This document shows positions 49,199-56,797 of a stretch of DNA of 64,000 nt, piece after piece; position 1 is the first letter of the stretch; each line of letters starts with the position of its first letter. The DNA is from Candidatus Poribacteria bacterium (GTDB taxonomy: Bacteria > Poribacteria > WGA-4E > WGA-3G), in assembly GCA_022827625.1 (NCBI GenBank), contig JAJEIE010000009.1, forward strand, positions 124,001 to 188,000. Direction: 5' to 3'. Both the position numbers and the translations under genes were made by a program. Under the pieces are notes generated by a model. It made no database searches and had not been told where the DNA came from. It saw only the letters and a program-made list of their open reading frames with translations.

Positions 49199-49628
49199 TT
49201 TTTATTTCTGTGTCTGAACCATGATGCATAGAATTAAAGAATTTGCAGGATTATAGATTTTCTTGATTGAAAACTATCCTTTATAATTTGAGTTCGGTAA
49301 TATAAGCGCACTACGTAGGTTGGGTTGAGCGGCGCATGAAAAATTAAACTATTTACCTCAAATACCTCCAGCGGACTAAAAACATTAAAACCTCCGAATT
49401 CCAGCGAAACTCAAAGCTATTTCTCAAGCAACCACAATTTTGTTGGGTTTCGCTGCTGTTACTTTTGGAAAGTGGATGTTACGCGTGGAACAAACGTAAC
49501 TTTGGCAGGTGGCTCAACCTAACCTACCTCGCTTTCAGTTGCTATTATCAAATCCACGTTTTTATAGAATTACCGGTACACTTTTATACACTTCGTGAAA
49601 GCACGACTACAAGAATAAGTTTTACACT
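49199..49628. other. 430-base gap holding a MITE-like inverted-repeat element
   Basis: No gene seen. Most of the gap is the 213-base element at 49315-49527. The rest is AT-rich and contains 'tcctttataatttgag', similar to text near 41160. Confidence 0.55.
49315..49527. mobile_element. MITE-like element with 16-bp terminal inverted repeats
   Basis: GTAGGTTGGGTTGAGC (49315-49330) and GCTCAACCTAACCTAC (49512-49527) are inverted copies with one mismatch. An inner pair CAGCGAAAC … GTTTCGCTG is also inverted. No open frame and no clear target duplication. Confidence 0.6.
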
Positions 49629-51314
49629 TTAAGGAATTAGTGTTGCAACCACCCTATCTGCTTTCTCTGTGTCTTGGAGCAGATACCGCAAGACAAGCCG
49701 GACTTCCTCAGGTGTATGATCAGACAAGAGGGTCTGTGCTATTCCTTCTTCAACTCGATTTTTAAAAAAACCGTCTAGTTGTGTGGCACTTGTTCTAACC
49801 ACATTCTGTGCCCTGTCATAGTATGGCGAAAAAGCAACATCAGGATATTTTGGAATTGTATTTTGCGTTTTGATCTTGTTGAGTTCGGTAAACAACTCCA
49901 CAAAGCATTGTGCGATTTTATCCCAAGAGTAGTTTAAAGCAATTTGCCTCGCTTTGATTGACAGCATTTCTCGCAATTCTGAGTTGCCGAGTAATGCATT
50001 TATCTGTTCCGAGATGGCATTGATCGGAATCATAAACTTGCCTGTGGTCCCATCTCGTATGATAGGCACTGATACTGTACATGCTGTTAACTCTTCGGGT
50101 AACGTGTTTGAATTAAGGACAAGTGCCGGGGTCCCGCATGCGAGTGCCTCAAGGACCATAGAAAACGGTGTACCGATAATCGTTGGAAAAATCATAAACT
50201 CACAGGCACTATAAATCCATGGGAGGGCGACGGTATCCTCGGGTTGTTGAATGTTAATATAAAAAACATTACGCTGTAGTTGCTGGTGATCTTGGCCAAG
50301 AATTGAATCATAGACAATGAAAACAATTTCTTTATGTAATTGTGCTAACTCCGTTATCATTCCAAGGCTATTCTGGGGCTGGAAACCATTAAGGATTCCA
50401 ACAAGAGGCAAGTCCAAGATACTATTCTCATCAACAATCGAAGCGACAGCCTCTCTCGCTTGTTGGTGATTTTGCGGAGAATACAAGTCCGTATCAACGC
50501 CGTTGGGAATGATGTCCAATCCTTCTCTTTGAGAAGAATTATGGCACAAACTGTCAGTTTGTGTGCTTAGGATCCACGCCAACTCATCTGCTATCCACGG
50601 TGTATCTAGGCAAACACTGTCGAAGTTACGGCGGAGGGCATGGTGACTTAACAATTTGTTAATTGTGGTTTCACGTAAGTCTTTATCACTGTAGATGCGC
50701 GAAATGATTGGTATCGTATTGTGTCGAAAGTAATTCAACTCCTCGTAGGGATGGGGTGAAAGGGCGAAAATTCCATGACAGTCTTTGACGATGAAACGAT
50801 TCAATGCATAAGTTGGTGGATCGGTTGATTCAAATAGGTCGGATACGAACTGAATACCCAATGCTGCTAGTTGATTTCGTTGTTCCTTGACAATGTTGTC
50901 ATTGTCTATTTCCACAAAGACTGTGGCATATTTTGCAAGTGCCATCAGTAGATTATAAATGCCGACGTTTGTCTTAGGGCTTAGGATCTCCTTATATTTC
51001 ATAAAGCCGTGCGGGATAAAAATCCGCAATTTATCATCTGCAGTTGTTAAGATTGGAGTCTGCTCAGGTTCAAACAGAAGCGTCTCTATATTATCATCCA
51101 ACGCTTTCAGGCTTTCAAGAATCTGCCCTTCTGAATACTTGTGTCCAAGTTTTTCAAGGATACTGGCGTTATTGTGCGTACTGCATAACGCCAAAATATC
51201 GGCGGTGACAGAATCTATTTGAAGCACATCGCCTGTTTGGAGATTCGCAACATACCAAGCGTCGTCTTTTTCAAACGTGTGGATTTGTTGAAGTGTTCGC
51301 GGGAATCTAATCAT
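49629..51314 (-). CDS. Glycosyltransferase with N-terminal PqqD/RRE-like domain (A)
   Basis: A 561-residue protein. Residues 1-80 ('IHTFEKDDAWYVANLQTGDVLQIDSVTADILALCSTHNNASILEKLGHKYSEGQILESLKAL') match the winged-helix pattern at the front of peptide-modifying radical SAM enzymes, i.e. a PqqD/RiPP-recognition-like domain. Residues ~95-480 are a two-domain GT-B glycosyltransferase with 'IIPNGVDTDLY' and 'PWIYSACEFMIFPTIIGTPFSMVLEALACGTPALVLNSNTLPEE', the GT4 donor-site E-x7-E region. A C-terminal helical tail (~500-561) is shared with copy B. A palindromic repeat is inserted in frame at 50543-50566, encoding 'TQTDSLCHN' plus flanking residues. Confidence 0.85.
   Translation of the reverse strand: MIRFPRTLQQIHTFEKDDAWYVANLQTGDVLQIDSVTADILALCSTHNNASILEKLGHKYSEGQILESLKALDDNIETLLFEPEQTPILTTADDKLRIFIPHGFMKYKEILSPKTNVGIYNLLMALAKYATVFVEIDNDNIVKEQRNQLAALGIQFVSDLFESTDPPTYALNRFIVKDCHGIFALSPHPYEELNYFRHNTIPIISRIYSDKDLRETTINKLLSHHALRRNFDSVCLDTPWIADELAWILSTQTDSLCHNSSQREGLDIIPNGVDTDLYSPQNHQQAREAVASIVDENSILDLPLVGILNGFQPQNSLGMITELAQLHKEIVFIVYDSILGQDHQQLQRNVFYINIQQPEDTVALPWIYSACEFMIFPTIIGTPFSMVLEALACGTPALVLNSNTLPEELTACTVSVPIIRDGTTGKFMIPINAISEQINALLGNSELREMLSIKARQIALNYSWDKIAQCFVELFTELNKIKTQNTIPKYPDVAFSPYYDRAQNVVRTSATQLDGFFKNRVEEGIAQTLLSDHTPEEVRLVLRYLLQDTEKADRVVATLIP
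50543..50566. repeat. Palindromic repeat inside a glycosyltransferase gene
   Basis: CACAAACTG-T-CAGTTTGTG is a perfect palindrome and matches the TTGTAGCAYAAACTG family. It is read in frame on the minus strand and falls where the paralogue at 51756-53465 has fewer residues before the conserved 'PNGVD'. Confidence 0.55.
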
Positions 51315-51755
51315 CTAATATTCTCAATCTCCCTTGTAGCACAAACTGTATGAAGGTTAACTTTTTAACTCGGTAATTTCCTAACAATGCCCGGGGCGGT
51401 TAGGAAACCGCACCATAGTGTCAATTTAGGGATTTTTCGCGGTATTTTGAAGTGCGTTTCTCTAAATGCCGCCCCTACGGGGCTTGCTTTTTGCTCATAT
51501 ACGTTTCTACATAGATACCGTCCCTACGGGACTCAAAACAGACCCCTTCCCTCTTACTTTCCGCAGAATCCTTGAAAAGGTTCTACTGAACAAGATTTTT
51601 TCAGGGTCGAAAAACAACCGTTTTTTTAAAATTGACACCCATGGTGCGGTTAGGAAACCGCACCTACCGGGCCTGGGGAAATAAATATTACCGAATTAAA
51701 TTCTGAAACCTCACATAATTTACGGTACAAAGACTTTTACTGAACCCAGGTTATA
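51315..51755. other. 441-base gap holding an inverted-repeat element and a partial palindrome, no gene seen
   Basis: Starts with a partial TTGTAGCACAAACTGTA copy (51334-51350) and continues with the 271-base element at 51394-51664. Short palindromes such as GCCCCTACGGGGC (51472-51484) and GTCCCTACGGGAC (51521-51533) are inside it. Confidence 0.55.
51394..51664. mobile_element. MITE-like element with ~35-bp terminal inverted repeats
   Basis: The left end GGGCGGTTAGGAAACCGC…ACCATAGTGTCAATTT (51394-51427) is matched in reverse by AAATTGACACCCATGGT…GCGGTTAGGAAACCGCACC (51628-51664). Each end itself contains the hairpin GCGGTT-AGGA-AACCGC. No transposase. It sits between the two paralogous glycosyltransferase genes. 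Confidence 0.65.
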
Positions 51756-53465
51756 TTACGCCAGTGCGTTAAGGAAGTTCTGAACCCTCTCAACTACCTT
51801 AGCAGCATTAGAAACATCTTCAAATATATGTGTCAAGACGGCTTCGACTTGTCTCGGTGTATGTCGTTTCAATAACGTCAGAGCCAGTCCCTCTTCCATC
51901 GTTTGAACGTAACCCCTTTTTACTTGAAGCGGTGACTCCAGAAATGAGGTCAAATTGAGGAGTAGGGCGCGGCTTTCTATTTGGTGTTGAAAGGCATCAA
52001 AATGCGGAACAAAAGCGACAGACATATCTGGGGCGGTTCTCTGGTGCTTTCTGATTTGATTCAATTCCTCAAAGAGTTGAATGAGTCTCTTCGCATTGTT
52101 ATCCCATGTGAAGGTTACTGCCCGGTCGCGTGCTTTTTTTCCAAGTTCATGACGGATGCTATCCTCAAGGAGTGAGGTAACACCTTTCGAGAGTTCAGCA
52201 GGTGAAACATAAGCAGCAAATCCTGCCATGTCTTCTGAAAACTCTTGCGCAGGGACAATAACACCTGCGTCGCCAACCACATCCGGCAACCCATCAAATC
52301 TTGGCACAACAGGCGGCACACCACATGCCATCGCTTCCAAAAGGGTAAGCCCAAACGTCTCCTCTGCTGCCATTGAAGGAAAACAGTAGATATCAAAAGC
52401 GTTGTAGAGCACTGGCAGCTGCGTTCGGGGTAAAAAACCGACATAGATCAAGTTATCAGGTAATTTCTCATAAGTAGGACGCAGTAAAAATCTCCCACCT
52501 ACTAAGAAAAGCAGATCTGGATGCATTTCAGCGAGTTGAATAAAGATGTGTGCGCCTTTTTCGGGCTGAAACCGCGAGAGAAAACCAACAGTTAGTCCAT
52601 CTTCAATTCGCTTGTCTTGCACAATCTCAGCAATAGTTGCCTTTGCCTCGGATTTATCCAGAGGTTTAAAGGTTTCAGAATCTACACCGTTCGGATTTGT
52701 GTGAAAGTGGCGCGTATCGCCGACAAATTTTGAGTAGAATTTGGCGACAGAATCCGAGGGTGATGTGAAGGCATCATACGGTCGCATTAAAGAATGATGT
52801 AACAACGTGGTATTAATCGCCTGACCGGCGTGGCCTCTCGGGGCATGATTCTGGACAATAATAGGAAGGGCAACTTCGCGGAAAAAGGGAAAAAGTTCGT
52901 AAGCACCATAGTTTTGATGTGCCAAGATTCCATTTATTCCTATCTGTTTCAATCTTTGGTTAAATCTTTGTGGAGATTCTTTTAATTCATTTCCGGAAAG
53001 TCCTATAGTATAGATACCTGGTGCAATTTCTTCCTCTGTTTTTGCTGAGAAATAAATATCAGCAAACTTTGATAGGCTTTGAGTCGTGTGATATAAAGCT
53101 ACGTTCGTCCCTGCTGAAATAGATTCCGGATCTAAAAACCATTCGTTTCTACCTTGGGGCACATAAATTCTCAACCGATCATTTTTGGAGTCTGGCGGAG
53201 GGATCCATGGGTGGAGATAAAAAATTACATCAGTACTTTGAAAATCACTCAATAATTCTAAGGTTTCAAGCACTAATTCCTTTGAATAGGTTTGGCTCAG
53301 ATGTGCAATTAGTTCTTCCGTTTCCAGCATAGGAGACAATTCCACAACATCCCATGCAATTTGGTTGACTTCAACCAACTGGAACTTATCCAAGTCGGCA
53401 ATGAACAACCGATTATTATGTTTAAACTTATAAAGATGATGTGTTTTAACTGGACATTTCAACAT
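51756..53465 (-). CDS. Glycosyltransferase with N-terminal PqqD/RRE-like domain (B)
   Basis: A 569-residue protein. Residues 1-75 ('HHLYKFKHNNRLFIADLDKFQLVEVNQIAWDVVELSPMLETEELIAHLSQTYSKELVLETLELL') have the PqqD/RRE pattern. Then a GT4 enzyme: 'LSGNELKESPQRFNQRLKQIGINGILAHQNYGAYELFPFF', 'TNPNGVDSETFKPLDKSEAK', 'VGFLSRFQPEKGAHIFIQLAEMHPDLLFLVGG' and 'YNAFDIYCFPSMAAEETFGLTLLEAMACGVPPVVPRFDGLPDVVGD', the complete donor-site motif. A shared C-terminal helical tail ends it. ATG 53465 follows AGGTG; GTG 53471 is possible. Probably glycosylates a leader-bearing peptide (inference). Confidence 0.87.
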   Translation of the reverse strand: MLKCPVKTHHLYKFKHNNRLFIADLDKFQLVEVNQIAWDVVELSPMLETEELIAHLSQTYSKELVLETLELLSDFQSTDVIFYLHPWIPPPDSKNDRLRIYVPQGRNEWFLDPESISAGTNVALYHTTQSLSKFADIYFSAKTEEEIAPGIYTIGLSGNELKESPQRFNQRLKQIGINGILAHQNYGAYELFPFFREVALPIIVQNHAPRGHAGQAINTTLLHHSLMRPYDAFTSPSDSVAKFYSKFVGDTRHFHTNPNGVDSETFKPLDKSEAKATIAEIVQDKRIEDGLTVGFLSRFQPEKGAHIFIQLAEMHPDLLFLVGGRFLLRPTYEKLPDNLIYVGFLPRTQLPVLYNAFDIYCFPSMAAEETFGLTLLEAMACGVPPVVPRFDGLPDVVGDAGVIVPAQEFSEDMAGFAAYVSPAELSKGVTSLLEDSIRHELGKKARDRAVTFTWDNNAKRLIQLFEELNQIRKHQRTAPDMSVAFVPHFDAFQHQIESRALLLNLTSFLESPLQVKRGYVQTMEEGLALTLLKRHTPRQVEAVLTHIFEDVSNAAKVVERVQNFLNALA

Positions 53466-53487
53466 GCGCACACCTCATTATACTCTT

Positions 53488-54237
53488 TTAAAACCCTTTC
53501 AAACTACCCCACGTTTTTGTGAGTTTTCCTTTTGGTTTTACCGATAATCCACCCCTATCTGGGATACTGTCGCCAGTAATCATGATGTTATCGAAACGCG
53601 CTGTATGATTTGATAATCCCAAACCGGCATGACCTGTCGAAAAGTTAGGGAATTCATTTAGCGGTTCCGGAAGATCTCTGGGTTCTGGAACGCCTAGGGG
53701 ATCCAAAACCTGCTTCCCATTAATCCAAAAAGTAAAGAGATTTCCATGAACGCTCAACTTCAGATGAGACCATTGATTCAATTTCAACGACGGATGGCGT
53801 TTACTGCCAAGGAAAAGTGCTTTGTCGTCGTGCAAATTGCCAGCAAAACAACTTGCCCTGAATTCAGGTCTAAGTGCCGGGAAGGCCAGGTCACCAACTA
53901 CACACCACACCGCCCAGGTTCGCTTAACTCGTGCGGCAACAGCAATATTTCCGGGTCCATGTTTTTTCAGGGGTTTGACATCAAATTCAATAGTGTAGTC
54001 GCGCCATGTTTCATCGCCTATTGTGAGTAATCTTGTAAACCCTTCCAGACTTATTGCATGAAGTTCACTATCAATAACCTCCCAAGAACCGGGCACTGCA
54101 TCATGCTGGACAATTTCCTGCCACTTATTTAAGTCCTTATTATCAAACGTTTCTACAAAAGTACCTGCTAAGGTTGTGTCTGCTAAGGTAAGAGAGGTTA
54201 ACAAAAACAGGAGAACTCCAATGTTTACTGATGGCAT
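53488..54237 (-). CDS. Secreted concanavalin-like (DUF1080-type) protein with C-terminal TWG motif
   Basis: A 249-residue protein. The ATG at 54237 starts a clean signal peptide ('MPSVNIGVLLFLLTSLTLADTTLAG') 7 bases after GAGGT; the earlier in-frame start at 54306 would hide it. The body reads as a 3-keto-disaccharide-hydrolase/DUF1080 jelly roll ('FVETFDNKDLNKWQEIVQ', 'WRDYTIEFDVKPLKKHGPGNIAVAARV', 'WSHLKLSVHGNLFTFWINGKQV', 'GHAGLGLSNHTARFDNIMITG'). It ends 'PKGKLTKTWGSLKGF', the same terminal motif as four other secreted proteins. It lies between the peptide genes and the glycosyltransferases. Confidence 0.83.
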   Translation of the reverse strand: MPSVNIGVLLFLLTSLTLADTTLAGTFVETFDNKDLNKWQEIVQHDAVPGSWEVIDSELHAISLEGFTRLLTIGDETWRDYTIEFDVKPLKKHGPGNIAVAARVKRTWAVWCVVGDLAFPALRPEFRASCFAGNLHDDKALFLGSKRHPSLKLNQWSHLKLSVHGNLFTFWINGKQVLDPLGVPEPRDLPEPLNEFPNFSTGHAGLGLSNHTARFDNIMITGDSIPDRGGLSVKPKGKLTKTWGSLKGF

Positions 54238-54297
54238 GGGACTTACCTCAAATTGATGTTTGGCAGTTACAATAATACCTTTTCGACACACTAATAA

Positions 54298-54374
54298 TTG
54301 AGTCACTTCGCCTAGATCGCGTACGAACCAATCCGTGTTTCGGTTGACAACGGACCTAAGCGAAGTGATTTAGT
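54298..54374. repeat. Imperfect inverted repeat between the secreted-protein and peptide genes
   Basis: GTCACTTCGCCTAG and CTAAGCGAAGTGAT pair with two mismatches around ~45 bases. Possibly a processing or attenuation hairpin in the transcript of the peptide genes. Confidence 0.45.
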
Positions 54375-54382
54375 TTGTAAGA

Positions 54383-54583
54383 TTAGATTGCCACAATAAC
54401 CTCAATCGGAGTGCCAAGGTCAAAGATCGCCTCACTATTTGTTTGACTCAGCACGAGAGCACTCGCAAATGCCCCAATTGTAGCAGCATTCTTGACCCCA
54501 ACGCTTCCGGTTTCCAAGCGGATGAAGTCGGAGATCGCTTTTTTACCCACCTTTTTGATCCGCGTGATTTCATGATTCTTCAC
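54383..54583 (-). CDS. Small peptide, putative modified-peptide precursor or pilin-like subunit (copy 1)
   Basis: A 66-residue peptide starting at GTG 54583, 8 bases behind AAGGAGG. The first 26 residues are basic and helical ('MKNHEITRIKKVGKKAISDF'), ending 'IRLETG'. The rest is 'SVGVKNAATIGAFASALVL' followed by a short polar and then aliphatic tail ending 'IEVIVAI'. It has no Cys. The neighbouring gene encodes the same peptide with a diverged tail. Two readings: a RiPP-like precursor (the leader is read by the RRE-type glycosyltransferases downstream), or a Flp-like type IV pilin (F-x-x-x-E-x-G followed by a hydrophobic helix, but Lys replaces the usual Glu5). Function not known. Confidence 0.7.
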   Translation of the reverse strand: MKNHEITRIKKVGKKAISDFIRLETGSVGVKNAATIGAFASALVLSQTNSEAIFDLGTPIEVIVAI

Positions 54584-54690
54584 AGGTTTTTCCTCCTTTT
54601 CTTAAAGTTTTCTCAGAATTATAATTCATCTCTCAGTCCCACGAATTCTAGATTAACAAACTGAGACAGATTGAATTTCTGTTTGAGGTA

Positions 54691-54897
54691 TTAGATTGCT
54701 ACTATAACCGCTATAACGTTGCCTTCATCGTCATACACAGCTTCGCTGCTTGTCTGACTTAGGATTATAGCACTCGCAAATGCCCCACCAATTGTAGCAG
54801 CGTTCTTGACCCCAACGCTTCCGGTTTCCAAGCGGATGAAGTCAGAGATCATTTTTTTACCCATCTCTTTGATCCGCATGATTTCAAGGTCTTTCAC
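54691..54897 (-). CDS. Small peptide, putative modified-peptide precursor or pilin-like subunit (copy 2)
   Basis: A 68-residue peptide, also starting at GTG and behind an identical AGGAGGAAAAACCT leader. It matches copy 1 in 'ISDFIRLETGSVGVKNAATIG', then has GG instead of G, 'AFASAIILSQTSSEA' and a different tail 'VYDDEGNVIAVIVAI'. Conservation is highest in the middle and the last four residues (I-V-A-I), with a variable segment between. The upstream 107-base gap between the copies is AT-rich with no other gene. This is the first gene of the long minus-strand block. Confidence 0.7.
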   Translation of the reverse strand: MKDLEIMRIKEMGKKMISDFIRLETGSVGVKNAATIGGAFASAIILSQTSSEAVYDDEGNVIAVIVAI

Positions 54898-55357
54898 AGG
54901 TTTTTCCTCCTGTCATTAGCATTTTCAAATTTAAGCCTCACCCCAAAGTATCGCCAATGCCTCATTCGCTCAAGGAAGTTAATCTACATTTCCATAGCGA
55001 TGCGGTTATAAGTCTACTGATTAGAGAGGTGAAGTTATGACCACATTTATCATAAGCCATGTCTCAATAAGACACGGTATTCATGATTATATTGAGCAAG
55101 TTTCATGCCAATGCCTTTAGGAAGACACAATATTTGTGCCAAAACCTACGAAAGTATTTTTACGACGATGCTGCTAAAACATAGGTATACACTGGGTTTA
55201 TTTATGGGAAAGTGTTTGTAATCCACTGCCTATTGCCAATACAAAAAATTGAATTCAGCCCGATTTTGAACTACGGCATTTTGACGTGGTACGGCGTTTT
55301 GACGTACCTAATCCCCGTCATTTTGACGGAGTGCCAACCATCATTCGTCCAACCGCG
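54898..55357. other. 460-base gap upstream of the peptide genes
   Basis: No gene seen. It probably holds the promoter of the minus-strand block; I find no convincing TGGCAC-N5-TTGC (sigma-54) site. Three 'ttttgacg' words (CGGCATTTTGACG, CGGCGTTTTGACG, CGTCATTTTGACG) repeat at 55273-55330. Confidence 0.5.
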
Positions 55358-56128
55358 TTAAATATTTGAATGCGACTGGCACCCATCAACGTTCACACAG
55401 GCACCCGTTACAAGACTCGCCCGTTCCGATGACAGAAAAACAACGACATTTGCAACTTCTTCGGGTTTCCCAAATCTACCGAGTGGCATATCGCTTTTCA
55501 CAAAAGCCTCCATTGCCTCTGGATCGGCTGCGATTCGGCGTGCCCAGCCGCCACCGGGAAAGAGTATGGAACCTGGGGCGACGCTATTTACACGGATATT
55601 GTCGGGTGCGAGTTCTTTTGCTAAGGATTTCGTCATGCTAATCTCGGCGGCTTTCGCGGCGTTGTAGGTAATGTGTCCACCGCCTTCTCTACCGTAGATG
55701 GAGGTAATCATCAGAATTGCGCCACCGCCTTGTTTTTTCATTTCAGGGATTACACATCGGTTAACGCGCGCTGCAGAAACCAGATTCAGATCGAGAATCT
55801 CGTGCCATTCGGTATCTGAAATATCTTCCAATGGGGTCCATCGACTCCCACCGACGTTGTTCACAACGACATCAATCCTGCCGTAAGTGTCCACCGTTTC
55901 CGATATAAACGCTTCAACTTGACCTGTATCTGTGACATCTGTGGGTTTGGCGAAGACGTGCGCGCCTTTTGCTGTGAGTTCGGCTGTTACGCTTTGGAGT
56001 GTGTCTTCGGTTCTGCCACAGATGCTGAGGCGTGCGCCTTCATCGGCGAACCCGTGTGCGATTGCACGTCCGATGCCGCGGCTCGCGCCTGTTACAACGA
56101 CGACTTTGTCTTTTAATCCTAAGTTCAT
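55358..56128 (-). CDS. Short-chain dehydrogenase/reductase (SDR)
   Basis: A 256-residue classical SDR. 'VVVVTGASRGIGRAIAHGFADEGARLSICGR' is the nucleotide-binding T-G-x3-G-x-G motif, 'DVVVNNVGG' the N-N-x-G turn, and 'GAILMITSIYGREGGGHITYNAAKAAEI' the catalytic Ser, Tyr and Lys. 'ELAPDNIRVNSVAPGSI' and 'SLVTGACVNVDG' follow as usual. Resembles 3-oxoacyl-ACP reductase or sugar/alcohol dehydrogenases; substrate unknown. Divergent from the ferredoxin gene. Confidence 0.92.
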   Translation of the reverse strand: MNLGLKDKVVVVTGASRGIGRAIAHGFADEGARLSICGRTEDTLQSVTAELTAKGAHVFAKPTDVTDTGQVEAFISETVDTYGRIDVVVNNVGGSRWTPLEDISDTEWHEILDLNLVSAARVNRCVIPEMKKQGGGAILMITSIYGREGGGHITYNAAKAAEISMTKSLAKELAPDNIRVNSVAPGSILFPGGGWARRIAADPEAMEAFVKSDMPLGRFGKPEEVANVVVFLSSERASLVTGACVNVDGCQSHSNI

Positions 56129-56254
56129 TGGAATCCCCTTATTTTTTGGATGAAATATATTGATTTAAAAACGACCTCTCATGAGGAACATTATTATTAT
56201 AGTCTAAGAACTCTGGAACGTCAATGGAATAGTTTTTAGCGAATAAAAACACAC

Positions 56255-56283
56255 TTGACAATGTAAAAAGATTGTGATAAAAT
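56255..56283 (+). promoter_or_regulatory. Sigma-70-type promoter of the ferredoxin gene
   Basis: Perfect TTGACA (56255-56260), 17-base spacer, TAAAAT (56278-56283), about 56 bases before the ATG at 56339. Confidence 0.65.
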
Positions 56284-56338
56284 ATATTGTATCAAGCATA
56301 TCAGAAAGATTTTGTCTAAAAATACAGGAAAAGAACAA

Positions 56339-56797
56339 ATGGCGTACTATATCACTGAAGAATGTATTGGGTGTATGGCATGTTTAACGAATTGTCCCGT
56401 TGACGCGATTACCGGGGACAGAAACATGCTGCACATCATCGATCCAAACATTTGTATTGACTGCAGTGCGTGTGGGATGGTCTGTCCGGTTGAGGCGATT
56501 CGGGACCAGTTCGGCGAAGTGTGTAAGTTCATCCGTCGTCCGACGCATCGACCCATCGCTGTGATCTACGAAGAGCTCTGTTCGGGGTGCGATTTCTGCG
56601 TTCATATCTGCCCATGGGATTGCCTTGAACTCAAGGACCCGGAGACGGGGGAACACGCTGAGAGCTTCTTCGGTATCTGCGAATTGGTTAAACCGAAGGA
56701 TTGTGTCGGCTGCAAATTGTGCGAAGAGGTTTGTATCAAGGACGCTATCCGTATCGAATCACCCGTGCTTGTGGAACTCGCAGAAGCCGCAGACTAA
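56339..56797 (+). CDS. Ferredoxin with four [4Fe-4S] motifs
   Basis: A 152-residue iron-sulfur protein. Four C-x2-C-x2-C-x3-C sets are visible: 'CIGCMACLTNCP', 'CIDCSACGMVCP', 'CSGCDFCVHICP' and 'CVGCKLCEEVC'. They are arranged as two bacterial 2[4Fe-4S] modules joined by a ~30-residue linker. Electron carrier, partner unknown; no oxidoreductase is adjacent. ATG 56339 is preceded by AGGA; an in-frame TTG at 56312 is unlikely. Confidence 0.92.
   Translation: MAYYITEECIGCMACLTNCPVDAITGDRNMLHIIDPNICIDCSACGMVCPVEAIRDQFGEVCKFIRRPTHRPIAVIYEELCSGCDFCVHICPWDCLELKDPETGEHAESFFGICELVKPKDCVGCKLCEEVCIKDAIRIESPVLVELAEAAD

Noticed and set aside
51472-51533. Rho-independent terminators at the GCCCCTACGGGGC and GTCCCTACGGGAC palindromes
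   Set aside because: They lie inside a repeat element, far from gene ends, and lack a clean T tract on the strand that is transcribed.
40040-54897. Standard radical-SAM or lanthipeptide RiPP cluster, or a complete Tad pilus locus
   Set aside because: No radical SAM, LanM/LanB, YcaO, Tad ATPase or secretin gene is in the window; only the RRE-like domains, the A24 peptidase and the peptides point that way.
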